A stretch of DNA of 38,065 bases, from the NCBI GenBank assembly GCA_903828955.1, contig CAIKOA010000009.1, positions 1 through 38,065 on the forward strand. Reading direction: 5' to 3'. The stretch is from an uncultured Microcaldota archaeon. Lineage in GTDB: Archaea > Micrarchaeota > Micrarchaeia > Anstonellales > Bilamarchaeaceae. Positions 14,680-20,813 of the stretch are shown here, piece by piece; the stretch's first letter is position 1, and every line of letters starts with the position of its first letter. The position numbers were made by a program, and so were the translations under genes. The notes under the pieces are model-generated. The model made no database searches, had not been told where the DNA came from, and saw only the letters and a list, made by a program, of their open reading frames with translations.

Positions 14680-15081
14680 TCATTTCAGCGGCACGAACTT
14701 GGAACCCCTTGTTGCCCCTACTCCGGGCCCGGAGTGCAGAACCCTTCCCGTGCTGTGGGAAAAGTCCCCAAGCCTCTTTCCGAGGTTTGTCACCGTTATC
14801 ACTACGTTTTTGTACTCTTTTCCATTGTATACCCCAAAAGTGAGCCCGAGCCATTCCGGAAGAATGACCGCATCGCGCACATGCGTCTTTATTGCCTTAG
14901 GCATGTGCCCCGCCTTCTTGAGCTTCCTGACTTTCTCAACAAGCTGCTTCAGCTTCGGATGCTGGTTTATCCTCTGGAGAGTCCTCCTTTCCCTTGAACA
15001 AATGAGGGGGAGGAATTCTTCCATCGTCATATCCCTGACCTGGCTCTCTTCGCGGCCCCTGAAAACTTCTTTTTTAGCCAT
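14680..15081 (-). CDS. rps19: Ribosomal protein S19
   Basis: Small-subunit head protein contacting the A-site tRNA and the central bridge. LPEWLGLTFGVYNGKEYKNVVIT and LGDFSHSTGRVLHSGPGVGATRGSKFVPLK are archaeal S19/S15e motifs. ATG 15081 (MAKKEVFRGR) has GGGTGA upstream; the frame stays open to 15222 only because it runs antiparallel in L2, whose residues it would overlap. 133 residues, normal. Confidence 0.95.
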   Translation of the reverse strand: MAKKEVFRGREESQVRDMTMEEFLPLICSRERRTLQRINQHPKLKQLVEKVRKLKKAGHMPKAIKTHVRDAVILPEWLGLTFGVYNGKEYKNVVITVTNLGKRLGDFSHSTGRVLHSGPGVGATRGSKFVPLK

Positions 15082-15088
15082 TTTCAAT

Positions 15089-15817
15089 TCACCCTTTGGT
15101 CCTCCTTCCGGTCCTGCTTGCGGCAATGTGCCCGACCTTTCCTCCAGGCGGAGTTCCCCTTGCGACGGTTGTCGGCTTACCAACGTGGTGCTGCTTTCCT
15201 CCGTGCGGGTGGTTGTATGCACTCATCTTAACTCCTCTCAGTTTCGGCCACTGCCTGTTCTTTGCCTTGTGCTTGTAGTGTGCGGTTCCCGCCTTCATGA
15301 GCGGCTTCTCGTTCTGCCCTCCGCCGTTCACAATGCCCACCTGGGCCCTGCATTCAGAAGACACCTCGATAATTTTCCTGCTCGGAAGCTTTATGGAAAC
15401 AACGCTTCCCTCTCTTGCAATCACGATTCCATATGTTCCAGGAGCGCGGACCAATTTCCCGCCGTCTCCCGGGCGCAGTTCAATATCATACACATACGTC
15501 CCTTCCGGGATCCGATAAAGCGGAAGCACATTTCCGAATGCAATCTTTGCCTGCACCCCGAGTTCCACGTAGTCTCCTACGCAAACCCCTTCTGGGGCAA
15601 GAAGGAATCCGCTCTCGTTATTGTCATACTTTACTTCCATAAGGAGCGCATTCCTTGCCGGGTCATCCACGAAGTCCAGAACCTGGCCCCGGATTACTCC
15701 CGTCTTCTCCACATCATCATAAGTCCTGTAGCAGAGGTTTACCTTGTACCTTGCCTTTGGTGAAAGATACCTTGGCGTTCCGCGCCCCCTCCTCTGTTGC
15801 TTAAGCCTTTTTCCCAT
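15089..15817 (-). CDS. rpl2: Ribosomal protein L2
   Basis: Large-subunit protein needed for subunit joining and the peptidyl-transferase centre. The C-terminal signature WPKLRGVKMSAYNHPHGGKQHHVGKPTTVARGTPPGGKVGHIAA includes the conserved HPHGG with the functional His. The OB and SH3-like domains occupy the rest. ATG 15817 is preceded by GGTGGGATGA. 242 residues, normal archaeal length. Confidence 0.96.
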   Translation of the reverse strand: MGKRLKQQRRGRGTPRYLSPKARYKVNLCYRTYDDVEKTGVIRGQVLDFVDDPARNALLMEVKYDNNESGFLLAPEGVCVGDYVELGVQAKIAFGNVLPLYRIPEGTYVYDIELRPGDGGKLVRAPGTYGIVIAREGSVVSIKLPSRKIIEVSSECRAQVGIVNGGGQNEKPLMKAGTAHYKHKAKNRQWPKLRGVKMSAYNHPHGGKQHHVGKPTTVARGTPPGGKVGHIAASRTGRRTKG

Positions 15818-15827
15818 TCATCCCACC

Positions 15828-16079
15828 TTACGCCATCTTGAGCTTCGCAGAAATGTCCTCTGCCTTCGAGCCCTTTGCAAGCTTCACGACCGCCCGCTTT
15901 CCTCCGCGTGCGCCCCGTTGCGTCCTTACGTCCGCAACCTTTACCTTGAAGAGCTTTTCAACTGCCGCCTTGATGTCCTTCTTCGTGGCGTTCTCGTCCA
16001 CCTTGAAGGTGATGCAGTTGTCGAACTCTATCTTCCCAATAGCCTTTTCCGTCTTTATCGGTTCTATGAGCACTGCCAT
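15828..16079 (-). CDS. rpl23: Ribosomal protein L23
   Basis: Tunnel-exit protein that docks SRP and chaperones. VLIEPIKTEKAIGKIEFDNCITFKVDENATKKDIKAAVEKLFKVKVADVRT is the conserved L23 fold. ATG 16079 gives the normal N-terminus; the frame also reaches a GTG at 16088 that overlaps the L4 stop. 83 residues. Confidence 0.94.
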   Translation of the reverse strand: MAVLIEPIKTEKAIGKIEFDNCITFKVDENATKKDIKAAVEKLFKVKVADVRTQRGARGGKRAVVKLAKGSKAEDISAKLKMA

Positions 16080-16084
16080 GTCAA

Positions 16085-16864
16085 TCACAACTCAGCAATC
16101 TTCTTCAATGCGGCTTCGGTGTAAATCGTAAGCCTGCCCGCGTGCGTTCCCGGCGCCAAGTCCTTTACGCGGAGCTTGTCGACGCTAACCACATCGACTC
16201 CCGCAAGGTTCCTTGCCGCGGAATTTATTTTTCCGCCCGCAACAACAATGAGCGCGCTCCTCGGGGTCTTTGTCCCGGACTTTCTCCTTCTCGTTCCGGT
16301 CCTCCTCTTCCTCCCCTCCTTTGCCCTTTCAAGGTCTGCGCCAACAAATTTACCCAGCGCCTTCACGACCTCGCTGGTCTTGCCCAATTTCTCAAAGGAA
16401 TCCTCGAAAACAATTGGCGCGACTCCTGAGTACTCATGCCCCCTCGCCTTAATGAGGGAAATGTCCGCGGTTGCCGCGATTGCGCTGACTAACGCCTTCC
16501 TGTATTCCTTCTTGTTCACATTCTCAATGAGCACTTTCTCCACTTTTGGCGGGTGAGCCCTCCTTCCTTTTACCGAAGAAGGTATTCTCCTTACCTTTCC
16601 CATCAGCCCCTTGGGGCGGATTTCACGGGGAAGCATTGCCTGCCCCCTGTTTTTCAGGGACCCATAGGATTCCTTCCTTCCTCTGTATTCGGCGGAAGTC
16701 TGGATTCCCGCAAAGGGATACGCCCCCTTGGGCTGGTATTCCCTGCTCTCGTCGCTGAGAACCGCCCTGCGGATGATCTCTTCCCTAACTTCCTCGTGGA
16801 ATTGCTTTGGGAGCTCAACCTGCCGCGCCGAGCTTCCGTCCAAAGAGTAGACATTCGTTTTCAT
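16085..16864 (-). CDS. rpl4: Ribosomal protein L4
   Basis: Tunnel protein, and in bacteria the autoregulator of the S10 operon. N-terminal NVYSLDGSSARQVELPKQF, YPFAGIQTSAEYRGRKESYGSLKNRGQAMLPREI, and the loop RRAHPPKVEKVLIENVNKKEYRKALVSAIAAT are archaeal L4. The basic KEGRKRRTGTRRRKSGTKTPRS segment contacts 23S rRNA. 259 residues, normal. AGGTGTGATGA precedes ATG 16864. Confidence 0.95.
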   Translation of the reverse strand: MKTNVYSLDGSSARQVELPKQFHEEVREEIIRRAVLSDESREYQPKGAYPFAGIQTSAEYRGRKESYGSLKNRGQAMLPREIRPKGLMGKVRRIPSSVKGRRAHPPKVEKVLIENVNKKEYRKALVSAIAATADISLIKARGHEYSGVAPIVFEDSFEKLGKTSEVVKALGKFVGADLERAKEGRKRRTGTRRRKSGTKTPRSALIVVAGGKINSAARNLAGVDVVSVDKLRVKDLAPGTHAGRLTIYTEAALKKIAEL

Positions 16865-16867
16865 TCA

Positions 16868-17818
16868 TCACACCTTTGATTCCTGGGAGACGTAAGTGAG
16901 CTTTGGCTCCTGCACCTTCTCCGGAGCCCTTGTTCCAAGGCGAATCCTGATCAGCCTCTTCACCGGCCCCGGCACCGAGCCCTTCACGAGCACGTAGCCG
17001 TTCCTTACAAAGCCATAATACGGAAATCCTCCCTTAGGATTTATTTCATCAACGTTATTTCCCACCTTCATAATTCGCTTGTTTGCTTCGGTCCGCTTAT
17101 GATAACCCATCTGCCCCGCCCTTCTTGCGGTGGAGAAGATATATGCCGGATGCCATTGCCCCAAAGTTCCCACATGCCTCCTGTGCCCGGTGGATTTCGG
17201 CCTCTGCAGGGAAACCCCGAACCTTTTAACCGGCCCCTGGAAACCCTTTCCTACGGTAATTGCGATCACGTCCACGTATTCGCCGGCCTTGAAGAGCTGG
17301 TCGACCGGGACTTCCTTCCCCAGGAATTTCTTCGCGTACTCGAGTTTTTCCTTTATTCCTGTGCCGCCGATTGGAATTTCCATCCGTTCAGGGTGCTTTT
17401 TCCCTATTCCGGTCTTGTCCGGCTGCACATAAACAAGCAGTGAAATCCTGTCTGCGTTTTCTTCGGTGAATTGGGCATTCGCCGTCTTCCGTTTTATTCC
17501 GAGTTTTCCGAGCACTGCCGCATCGTCCACCAGGGAATCCCCGATTCCGATGCCTTTTAGGTAGCCACGGATTCCATACGCGTAAAGCGGAGGAATCTCG
17601 ATTACCGTCACCGCGGTGGACACTTCCTGCCCCTTAGTGGGGCTCTCCGTATCGTCGATGAAACCTAAGTGCGTCATTCCTGCCTTGTACCCTGCCATCC
17701 CTAGGAGCCTGGCTTCTGCTGTTTCAGCCCAATGCGTAATGCTGGGCATCTGGCTTGCCGCCCTTTTCCTTGGATTGTATGCTAGCGAGCCCCTTCTGGG
17801 CCGTTGAAGATCCGTCAT
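16868..17818 (-). CDS. rpl3: Ribosomal protein L3, first gene of the block
   Basis: Large-subunit protein near the peptidyl-transferase centre. RPRRGSLAYNPRKRA begins the archaeal form; GKGFQGPVKRFGV and RRHVGTLGQWHPA, GQMGYHKRTEANKRIM, and the C-terminal VPGPVKRLIRIRLG are family motifs. ATG 17818 (MTDLQRP) has AGAGGT six bases upstream. ATG 17824 touches that site, and the frame continues to 17893 through the leader hairpin, which is unlikely to be coding. About 316 residues, normal. Confidence 0.94.
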   Translation of the reverse strand: MTDLQRPRRGSLAYNPRKRAASQMPSITHWAETAEARLLGMAGYKAGMTHLGFIDDTESPTKGQEVSTAVTVIEIPPLYAYGIRGYLKGIGIGDSLVDDAAVLGKLGIKRKTANAQFTEENADRISLLVYVQPDKTGIGKKHPERMEIPIGGTGIKEKLEYAKKFLGKEVPVDQLFKAGEYVDVIAITVGKGFQGPVKRFGVSLQRPKSTGHRRHVGTLGQWHPAYIFSTARRAGQMGYHKRTEANKRIMKVGNNVDEINPKGGFPYYGFVRNGYVLVKGSVPGPVKRLIRIRLGTRAPEKVQEPKLTYVSQESKV

Positions 17819-17833
17819 AGACATACCTCTTTT

Positions 17834-17863
17834 GCGTAGCCCTTCTCTAGATAGAAGGGACGC
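17834..17863 (-). promoter_or_regulatory. Stem-loop in the leader of the ribosomal block
   Basis: In the - strand mRNA, GCGT and CCCTTCT pair with AGAAGGG and ACGC around a six-base loop, a stem of 11 pairs interrupted by a two-base AG bulge. The stem ends about nine bases before the L3 Shine-Dalgarno site. No T-run follows, so it is not a terminator. A translational control site for the operon is a reasonable inference, with L3 or L4 as candidate ligands. Confidence 0.5.
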
Positions 17864-17900
17864 TATAGCTAAGAAGCAAAAGTGTTTATTCATCGAAGCC

Positions 17901-17908
17901 TTTAAAAA
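17901..17908 (-). promoter_or_regulatory. TATA box of the ribosomal block
   Basis: TTTTTAAA on the - strand, preceded by a purine-rich GAGAGG that could serve as BRE. Predicted transcript start at about 17879, giving a 60-base leader that includes the stem-loop. A second AT-rich candidate (ATATAATATAAA) lies at 17946-17957. Confidence 0.5.
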
Positions 17909-17983
17909 CCTCTCCTTATCCTCTTCGATTCCCTTTATCCTTTTGATTTATATTATATGAATTAGCCAATTTTTCACCTGATT

Positions 17984-18520
17984 CTAATCTATTCCTTCTC
18001 CACCAACTCTAAATGAGTTAAATAATGCGGAATAAAGCATACTGTTCTTCCCCCTCATCTCCTCAACCCTTTCCCTGGTCAAAAACACCACGTTCGCAGC
18101 AGGCACGTCCGCAATCGCCGCAAGCTCCACCCCGAGCCTTCTTGCCTCCCCTTCCTCCGGCACCTTCACCATCAGCACCCACGCATCCAGTTCCTCCCCT
18201 TCCACATTCGTCCCGTGCGTCCAGCTCCCGTACATCCCCATCCCCTTCACCCCGAAATTCCTTGAGAGGTAAGTGAAAGCAGGATACAGCCTCTCCGCAC
18301 TGAACAGGATTTTGAGCGCCCGCACCTCCGGATTCTCAAAATCCGGCCTTCCTTCCTTAAGCACCCCTTCTTCCCTGAGCGCCTTCATAAATAAGGAAAC
18401 CGACGCAGGGCTGAGCCCGCACTCCCGCGCAGCCGCCCTCACACCAACCATCTGCGAAGGATTTCCAAAGATTAACCTTAGGAGCTTCTTCCTTCCTTCG
18501 CTCGAGAGCAGGGTCTTCAT
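17984..18520 (-). CDS. wHTH protein with degenerate minimal-nucleotidyltransferase domain
   Basis: Residues 10-56 form a winged helix (VRAAARECGLSPASVSLFMKALREEGVL). A nucleotidyltransferase-like segment follows at about 90-120: MYGSWTHGTNVEGEELDAWVLMV. In active MNT enzymes the motif is GS...G then DxD; here the second Asp position appears to be Trp (DAW), so catalysis is doubtful. Such wHTH-NTase proteins are related to MNT antitoxins of HEPN/MNT pairs, but no HEPN partner is adjacent. A TATA box at 18541-18550 predicts a leaderless start at 18520. It may regulate the divergent purP; that is inference. Confidence 0.65.
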   Translation of the reverse strand: MKTLLSSEGRKKLLRLIFGNPSQMVGVRAAARECGLSPASVSLFMKALREEGVLKEGRPDFENPEVRALKILFSAERLYPAFTYLSRNFGVKGMGMYGSWTHGTNVEGEELDAWVLMVKVPEEGEARRLGVELAAIADVPAANVVFLTRERVEEMRGKNSMLYSALFNSFRVGGEGID

Positions 18521-18540
18521 GAAGGGCTAATAGTGTTTAG

Positions 18541-18550
18541 TTTATTTAAA
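18541..18550 (-). promoter_or_regulatory. TATA box of the wHTH-NTase gene
   Basis: TTTAAATAAA on the - strand, about 25 bases before ATG 18520. The rest of 18551-18620 is AT-rich with several TATA-like strings (CTATATTATACTATTAG at about 18571-18587) and no gene. Confidence 0.55.
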
Positions 18551-18621
18551 CATTTGGGTGCCTATAATACTCTATATTATACTATTAGTTAAGAGGCGCA
18601 TGCAATTCCTTGCCGCCACTC

Positions 18622-18629
18622 CATATATT
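18622..18629 (+). promoter_or_regulatory. TATA box of purP
   Basis: CATATATT, about 25 bases before a predicted start at about 18651, leaving an untranslated leader of eight bases or less before ATG 18659. Confidence 0.5.
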
Positions 18630-18658
18630 CTTTTATTCTTTTCCCCTCTAGTACTTAC

Positions 18659-19696
18659 ATGTTCGAGAAAGAAAAAATAGACGAAATAGTTTCTTCTTAT
18701 AAGGATTTCAAGATTGCAACGATTTGCTCGCACTCAGCGCTCCAGATCTTCCACGGCGCAAAGCAGGAAAAAATCAAGACAATCGGCATCTGCACCGAAA
18801 AAGTGCGCGAGCTCTACGAATCCTTCCCGCACGCGCGCCCCGATGAATTCATCATGGTCGAAGATTACTCGCAAATCCCGGTAAAGGAGCTCGTGGAAAA
18901 GCAGGCAATCCTCATCCCCCACGGCTCCCTTGTTGAATACACCGGGAAGAAAATCGACGATCTCGCAGTCCCGATTTTCGGGAACCGCGGCTCACTCTAT
19001 TATGAACGCAGCCGCGACAGGATGTTCGACTGGATGCACAAATCCGGATTGCGCACCCCGCGAATCCTGAAACCCGACGACATAGACGGCCCCGCAATCG
19101 TAAAGTTCCCTGGCGCAAAGGGCGGAAAGGGCTATATGGTGGTCCATTCCCCAGAGGAATACTACTCAAAGGTGGGGACCGGCGCAAAGACAATGGTGCA
19201 GGAATTCATCATAGGAGTGCGCGCATACGTCCATTATTTCCACTCCTTCATAGGGGACGCAGGCTTCAAAACCACCTATGGAAAAGTTGAAATGCTCGGC
19301 GTGGACAGAAGGATGGAATCCAACGCGGATGAGATCGCGCGCCAGCTCTCAGTGGGCGCAAAGGTCCCAATCTCCTTCACAGTAATGGGCAACCAATCCA
19401 TGGTTCTCCGCGAATCCCTTCTCCCCCAATACATGGATATGGGAAGGAACGTATGCAACAGCTCAAGGGATTTGTTCGGGGGAATCCACGGCCCCTTCTG
19501 CCTGGAAACAATCGTAACCGAAGACCTGGACGTTTTCGCATTCGAGATTTCCGCGCGCATTGTAGCAGGAACCAACCTGCTCAAATCTCCGTACGCAATA
19601 TATTCCCACGGATTCAATTTCACTACCGGCATGAGGATTGCGCGCGAGCTCAAGGATGCGCACAAAAAGAAGAAGCTGAAGGAAATCGTCTACTAG
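18659..19696 (+). CDS. purP: PurP, formylation enzyme of archaeal purine synthesis (FAICAR synthetase)
   Basis: PurP uses ATP and formate to formylate AICAR, replacing the folate-dependent PurH step in archaea. The ATP-grasp fold is shown by PAIVKFPGAKGGKGYMVV at about residues 144-161 and FAFEISARIVAGTN near 310. N-terminal IATICSHSALQIFHGAK is typical, as are RGSLYYERSRDRMFDWM and MDMGRNVCNSS. Length 345, normal. No other pur gene is in the window, so the gene stands alone. Its TAG stop shares the tetranucleotide CTAG with the stop of the convergent TrmB gene. Related PurP2 proteins of unclear role are an alternative. Confidence 0.88.
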   Translation: MFEKEKIDEIVSSYKDFKIATICSHSALQIFHGAKQEKIKTIGICTEKVRELYESFPHARPDEFIMVEDYSQIPVKELVEKQAILIPHGSLVEYTGKKIDDLAVPIFGNRGSLYYERSRDRMFDWMHKSGLRTPRILKPDDIDGPAIVKFPGAKGGKGYMVVHSPEEYYSKVGTGAKTMVQEFIIGVRAYVHYFHSFIGDAGFKTTYGKVEMLGVDRRMESNADEIARQLSVGAKVPISFTVMGNQSMVLRESLLPQYMDMGRNVCNSSRDLFGGIHGPFCLETIVTEDLDVFAFEISARIVAGTNLLKSPYAIYSHGFNFTTGMRIARELKDAHKKKKLKEIVY

Positions 19697-20460
19697 ATCT
19701 TCTTTGCGCTCTCCCACATCACTTCGAAGAAATTCCTGAAGTTGGTGGATACCGCCCTGTCCGTAATCGCAATCGTGAGTATATTGTCCGAGAAAAGCGG
19801 AATCATCACGTTGTCCCCGTAGATTTCCACCCACGCAGGCGAATTGTTTTTCGGCAGATACCTGCACTTGGTGTGCTTCAGCTTCTTTATCTCCTTCTGC
19901 AGGCGGGGAGCGTTGCTCTCGTTGAAAATGATTCTCAGCTTTATCGAGACCTCCTCCCTGCGCAAATCAAAATGCCGTATGTACCTCTGCAGCTCTTCGT
20001 TTTCAAACTGCACCGGAGAGCCGATCACCAGCATATCCCCGCCCTTAGGGAGCCTCGAGAAGAAGCTTTCCTTCACAAGCTTGTATCCATCGAAACCTTC
20101 CACAATTTTTATCCTCGTCTGCCCAGGGTGCATCGTGGTTATCTTCCCCATATAATCTATTGCATCCCCGAGCTCCTTCACCTTGTTGTTGTACAATCCC
20201 TTCAGCACCGAGCTTCCTGAAGAATAATACCTTCCCTTGTCGTCTTCCCTGGATATCTTAGAGACGAGGCCCATCGATACCAGCTTGCTGAGCGCATCAT
20301 AGGCCTTAGAGCGCGCAATGCGCAGCTCCTTTGAAACCTGCGCCGCGCCCGCTTCAGGGTTTGCAGAAACATAGATATATACGTCGGCTTCTGATTTGGA
20401 AAGCCCTATTGCGGAAAGGGCCGCAGCCATCTTTTCTCTTTCCATGCTGTTGTATTGCAT
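19693..20460 (-). CDS. TrmB-type transcription regulator
   Basis: A winged helix at about residues 14-75 (AIGLSKSEADVYIYVSANPEAGAAQVSKELRIARSKAYDALSKLVSMGLV) is the TrmB wHTH. The C-terminal 150 residues (IKIVEGFDGYKLVKESFFSRLPKG, MLVIGSP, then a beta-rich tail) resemble the TrmB effector/dimer domain but lack an obvious sugar-binding signature. ATG 20445 is an alternative start. Its promoter is shared with the divergent 44-residue gene, and a palindrome lies over the predicted transcript start, so autoregulation is likely. Ligand unknown. Confidence 0.8.
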   Translation of the reverse strand: MQYNSMEREKMAAALSAIGLSKSEADVYIYVSANPEAGAAQVSKELRIARSKAYDALSKLVSMGLVSKISREDDKGRYYSSGSSVLKGLYNNKVKELGDAIDYMGKITTMHPGQTRIKIVEGFDGYKLVKESFFSRLPKGGDMLVIGSPVQFENEELQRYIRHFDLRREEVSIKLRIIFNESNAPRLQKEIKKLKHTKCRYLPKNNSPAWVEIYGDNVMIPLFSDNILTIAITDRAVSTNFRNFFEVMWESAKKI

Positions 20461-20478
20461 GGAAAAGGATATAATGCC

Positions 20479-20497
20479 TGTCCTCCACTACAGGACA
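20479..20497. promoter_or_regulatory. Palindromic operator candidate
   Basis: TGTCCT and AGGACA separated by seven bases. A second overlapping dyad, CCTGT/ACAGG, occupies 20477-20494. It covers the predicted transcript start of the TrmB gene (about 20483) and lies just upstream of the TATA box for the + strand small gene. This is the expected place for a site that represses the regulator and modulates the small gene. Confidence 0.5.
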
Positions 20498-20504
20498 ACA
20501 AGCA

Positions 20505-20512
20505 TTTAAATA
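20505..20512. promoter_or_regulatory. Shared divergent TATA box
   Basis: TTTAAATA reads as a TATA box in both directions. It predicts starts at about 20533 (+, small gene) and about 20483 (-, TrmB gene). A weaker ATATAA at 20469-20474 is also present. Confidence 0.5.
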
Positions 20513-20545
20513 GGCTGAAACCGTTCAACTGTCAGGGGTGGAAAA

Positions 20546-20680
20546 ATGGACCTGGACAAGGTTGCGGAAAAGGTTTCGAAAAGGCTCGACTCATACGAGA
20601 AAACGAGCCATTCGGAAAAAACATATGGGGACAGTGCCCATAGGTACATGAGTTGGCATAACCCGAGCAAGCTCCCATAA
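20546..20680 (+). CDS. Small charged protein of 44 residues, unknown
   Basis: ATG 20546 has GGGGTG five bases upstream and a TATA box at 20505-20512. The stop is TAA at 20678-20680, and a strong terminator begins 20 bases later. The product begins MDLDKVAEKVSKRLDSYEKT and ends MSWHNPSKLP: a charged helix followed by a His/Tyr/Trp-containing tail, with no signal peptide or Cys. The complete expression unit (TATA, ribosome site, stop, terminator) argues that it is real. It is divergent from the TrmB-type regulator and may be its target. No family recognised. Confidence 0.6.
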   Translation: MDLDKVAEKVSKRLDSYEKTSHSEKTYGDSAHRYMSWHNPSKLP

Positions 20681-20699
20681 CCAAACAAAGCAGTGCCTA

Positions 20700-20757
20700 G
20701 GCGGGGGACAACCGGGAGAGATGGGGGAATGCCGGGCCCCCGCCCTTTCTTTTTTTG
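20700..20757 (+). terminator. Compound GC hairpin and T-run
   Basis: GGCGGGGG (20700-20707) pairs with CCCCCGCC (20737-20744), an inner CCGG/CCGG stem can form (20712-20715 with 20732-20735), and TTTCTTTTTTT follows. It ends the transcript of the 44-residue gene, which would be about 225 bases long. Confidence 0.75.
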
Positions 20758-20781
20758 CCGCTTTTTTCCTTGAGAACGATA

Positions 20782-20790
20782 TTTTTAAAT
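20782..20790 (+). promoter_or_regulatory. TATA box of infB
   Basis: TTTTTAAAT about 25 bases before ATG 20814, predicting a leaderless mRNA. This argues against the upstream in-frame start at 20721, which would begin inside the terminator. Confidence 0.6.
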
Positions 20791-20813
20791 TAATTCTAAT
20801 AAACTCCTCATCA

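Noticed and set aside
13846-14997. Long + strand open frame of 383 codons opposite L22
   Set aside because: Its Arg/Ser/Cys-rich product is the reverse reading of the Ala/Pro tail of L22; composition artefact.
15082-15222. N-terminal extension of S19
   Set aside because: The extra 47 residues are out-of-frame reading of the L2 3' end and include no S19-like sequence; ATG 15081 has a proper ribosome site.
14699-15763. + strand open frame of 354 codons opposite S19 and L2
   Set aside because: Fully antisense to two conserved genes with correct operon order; no independent signal.
17819-17893. N-terminal extension of L3
   Set aside because: It covers the leader stem-loop and the ribosome site, and the residues are hydrophobic and unlike any L3.
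20721-20813. N-terminal extension of aIF5B
   Set aside because: It would begin inside the terminator of the preceding small gene and upstream of the TATA box; the family N-terminus begins at 20814.
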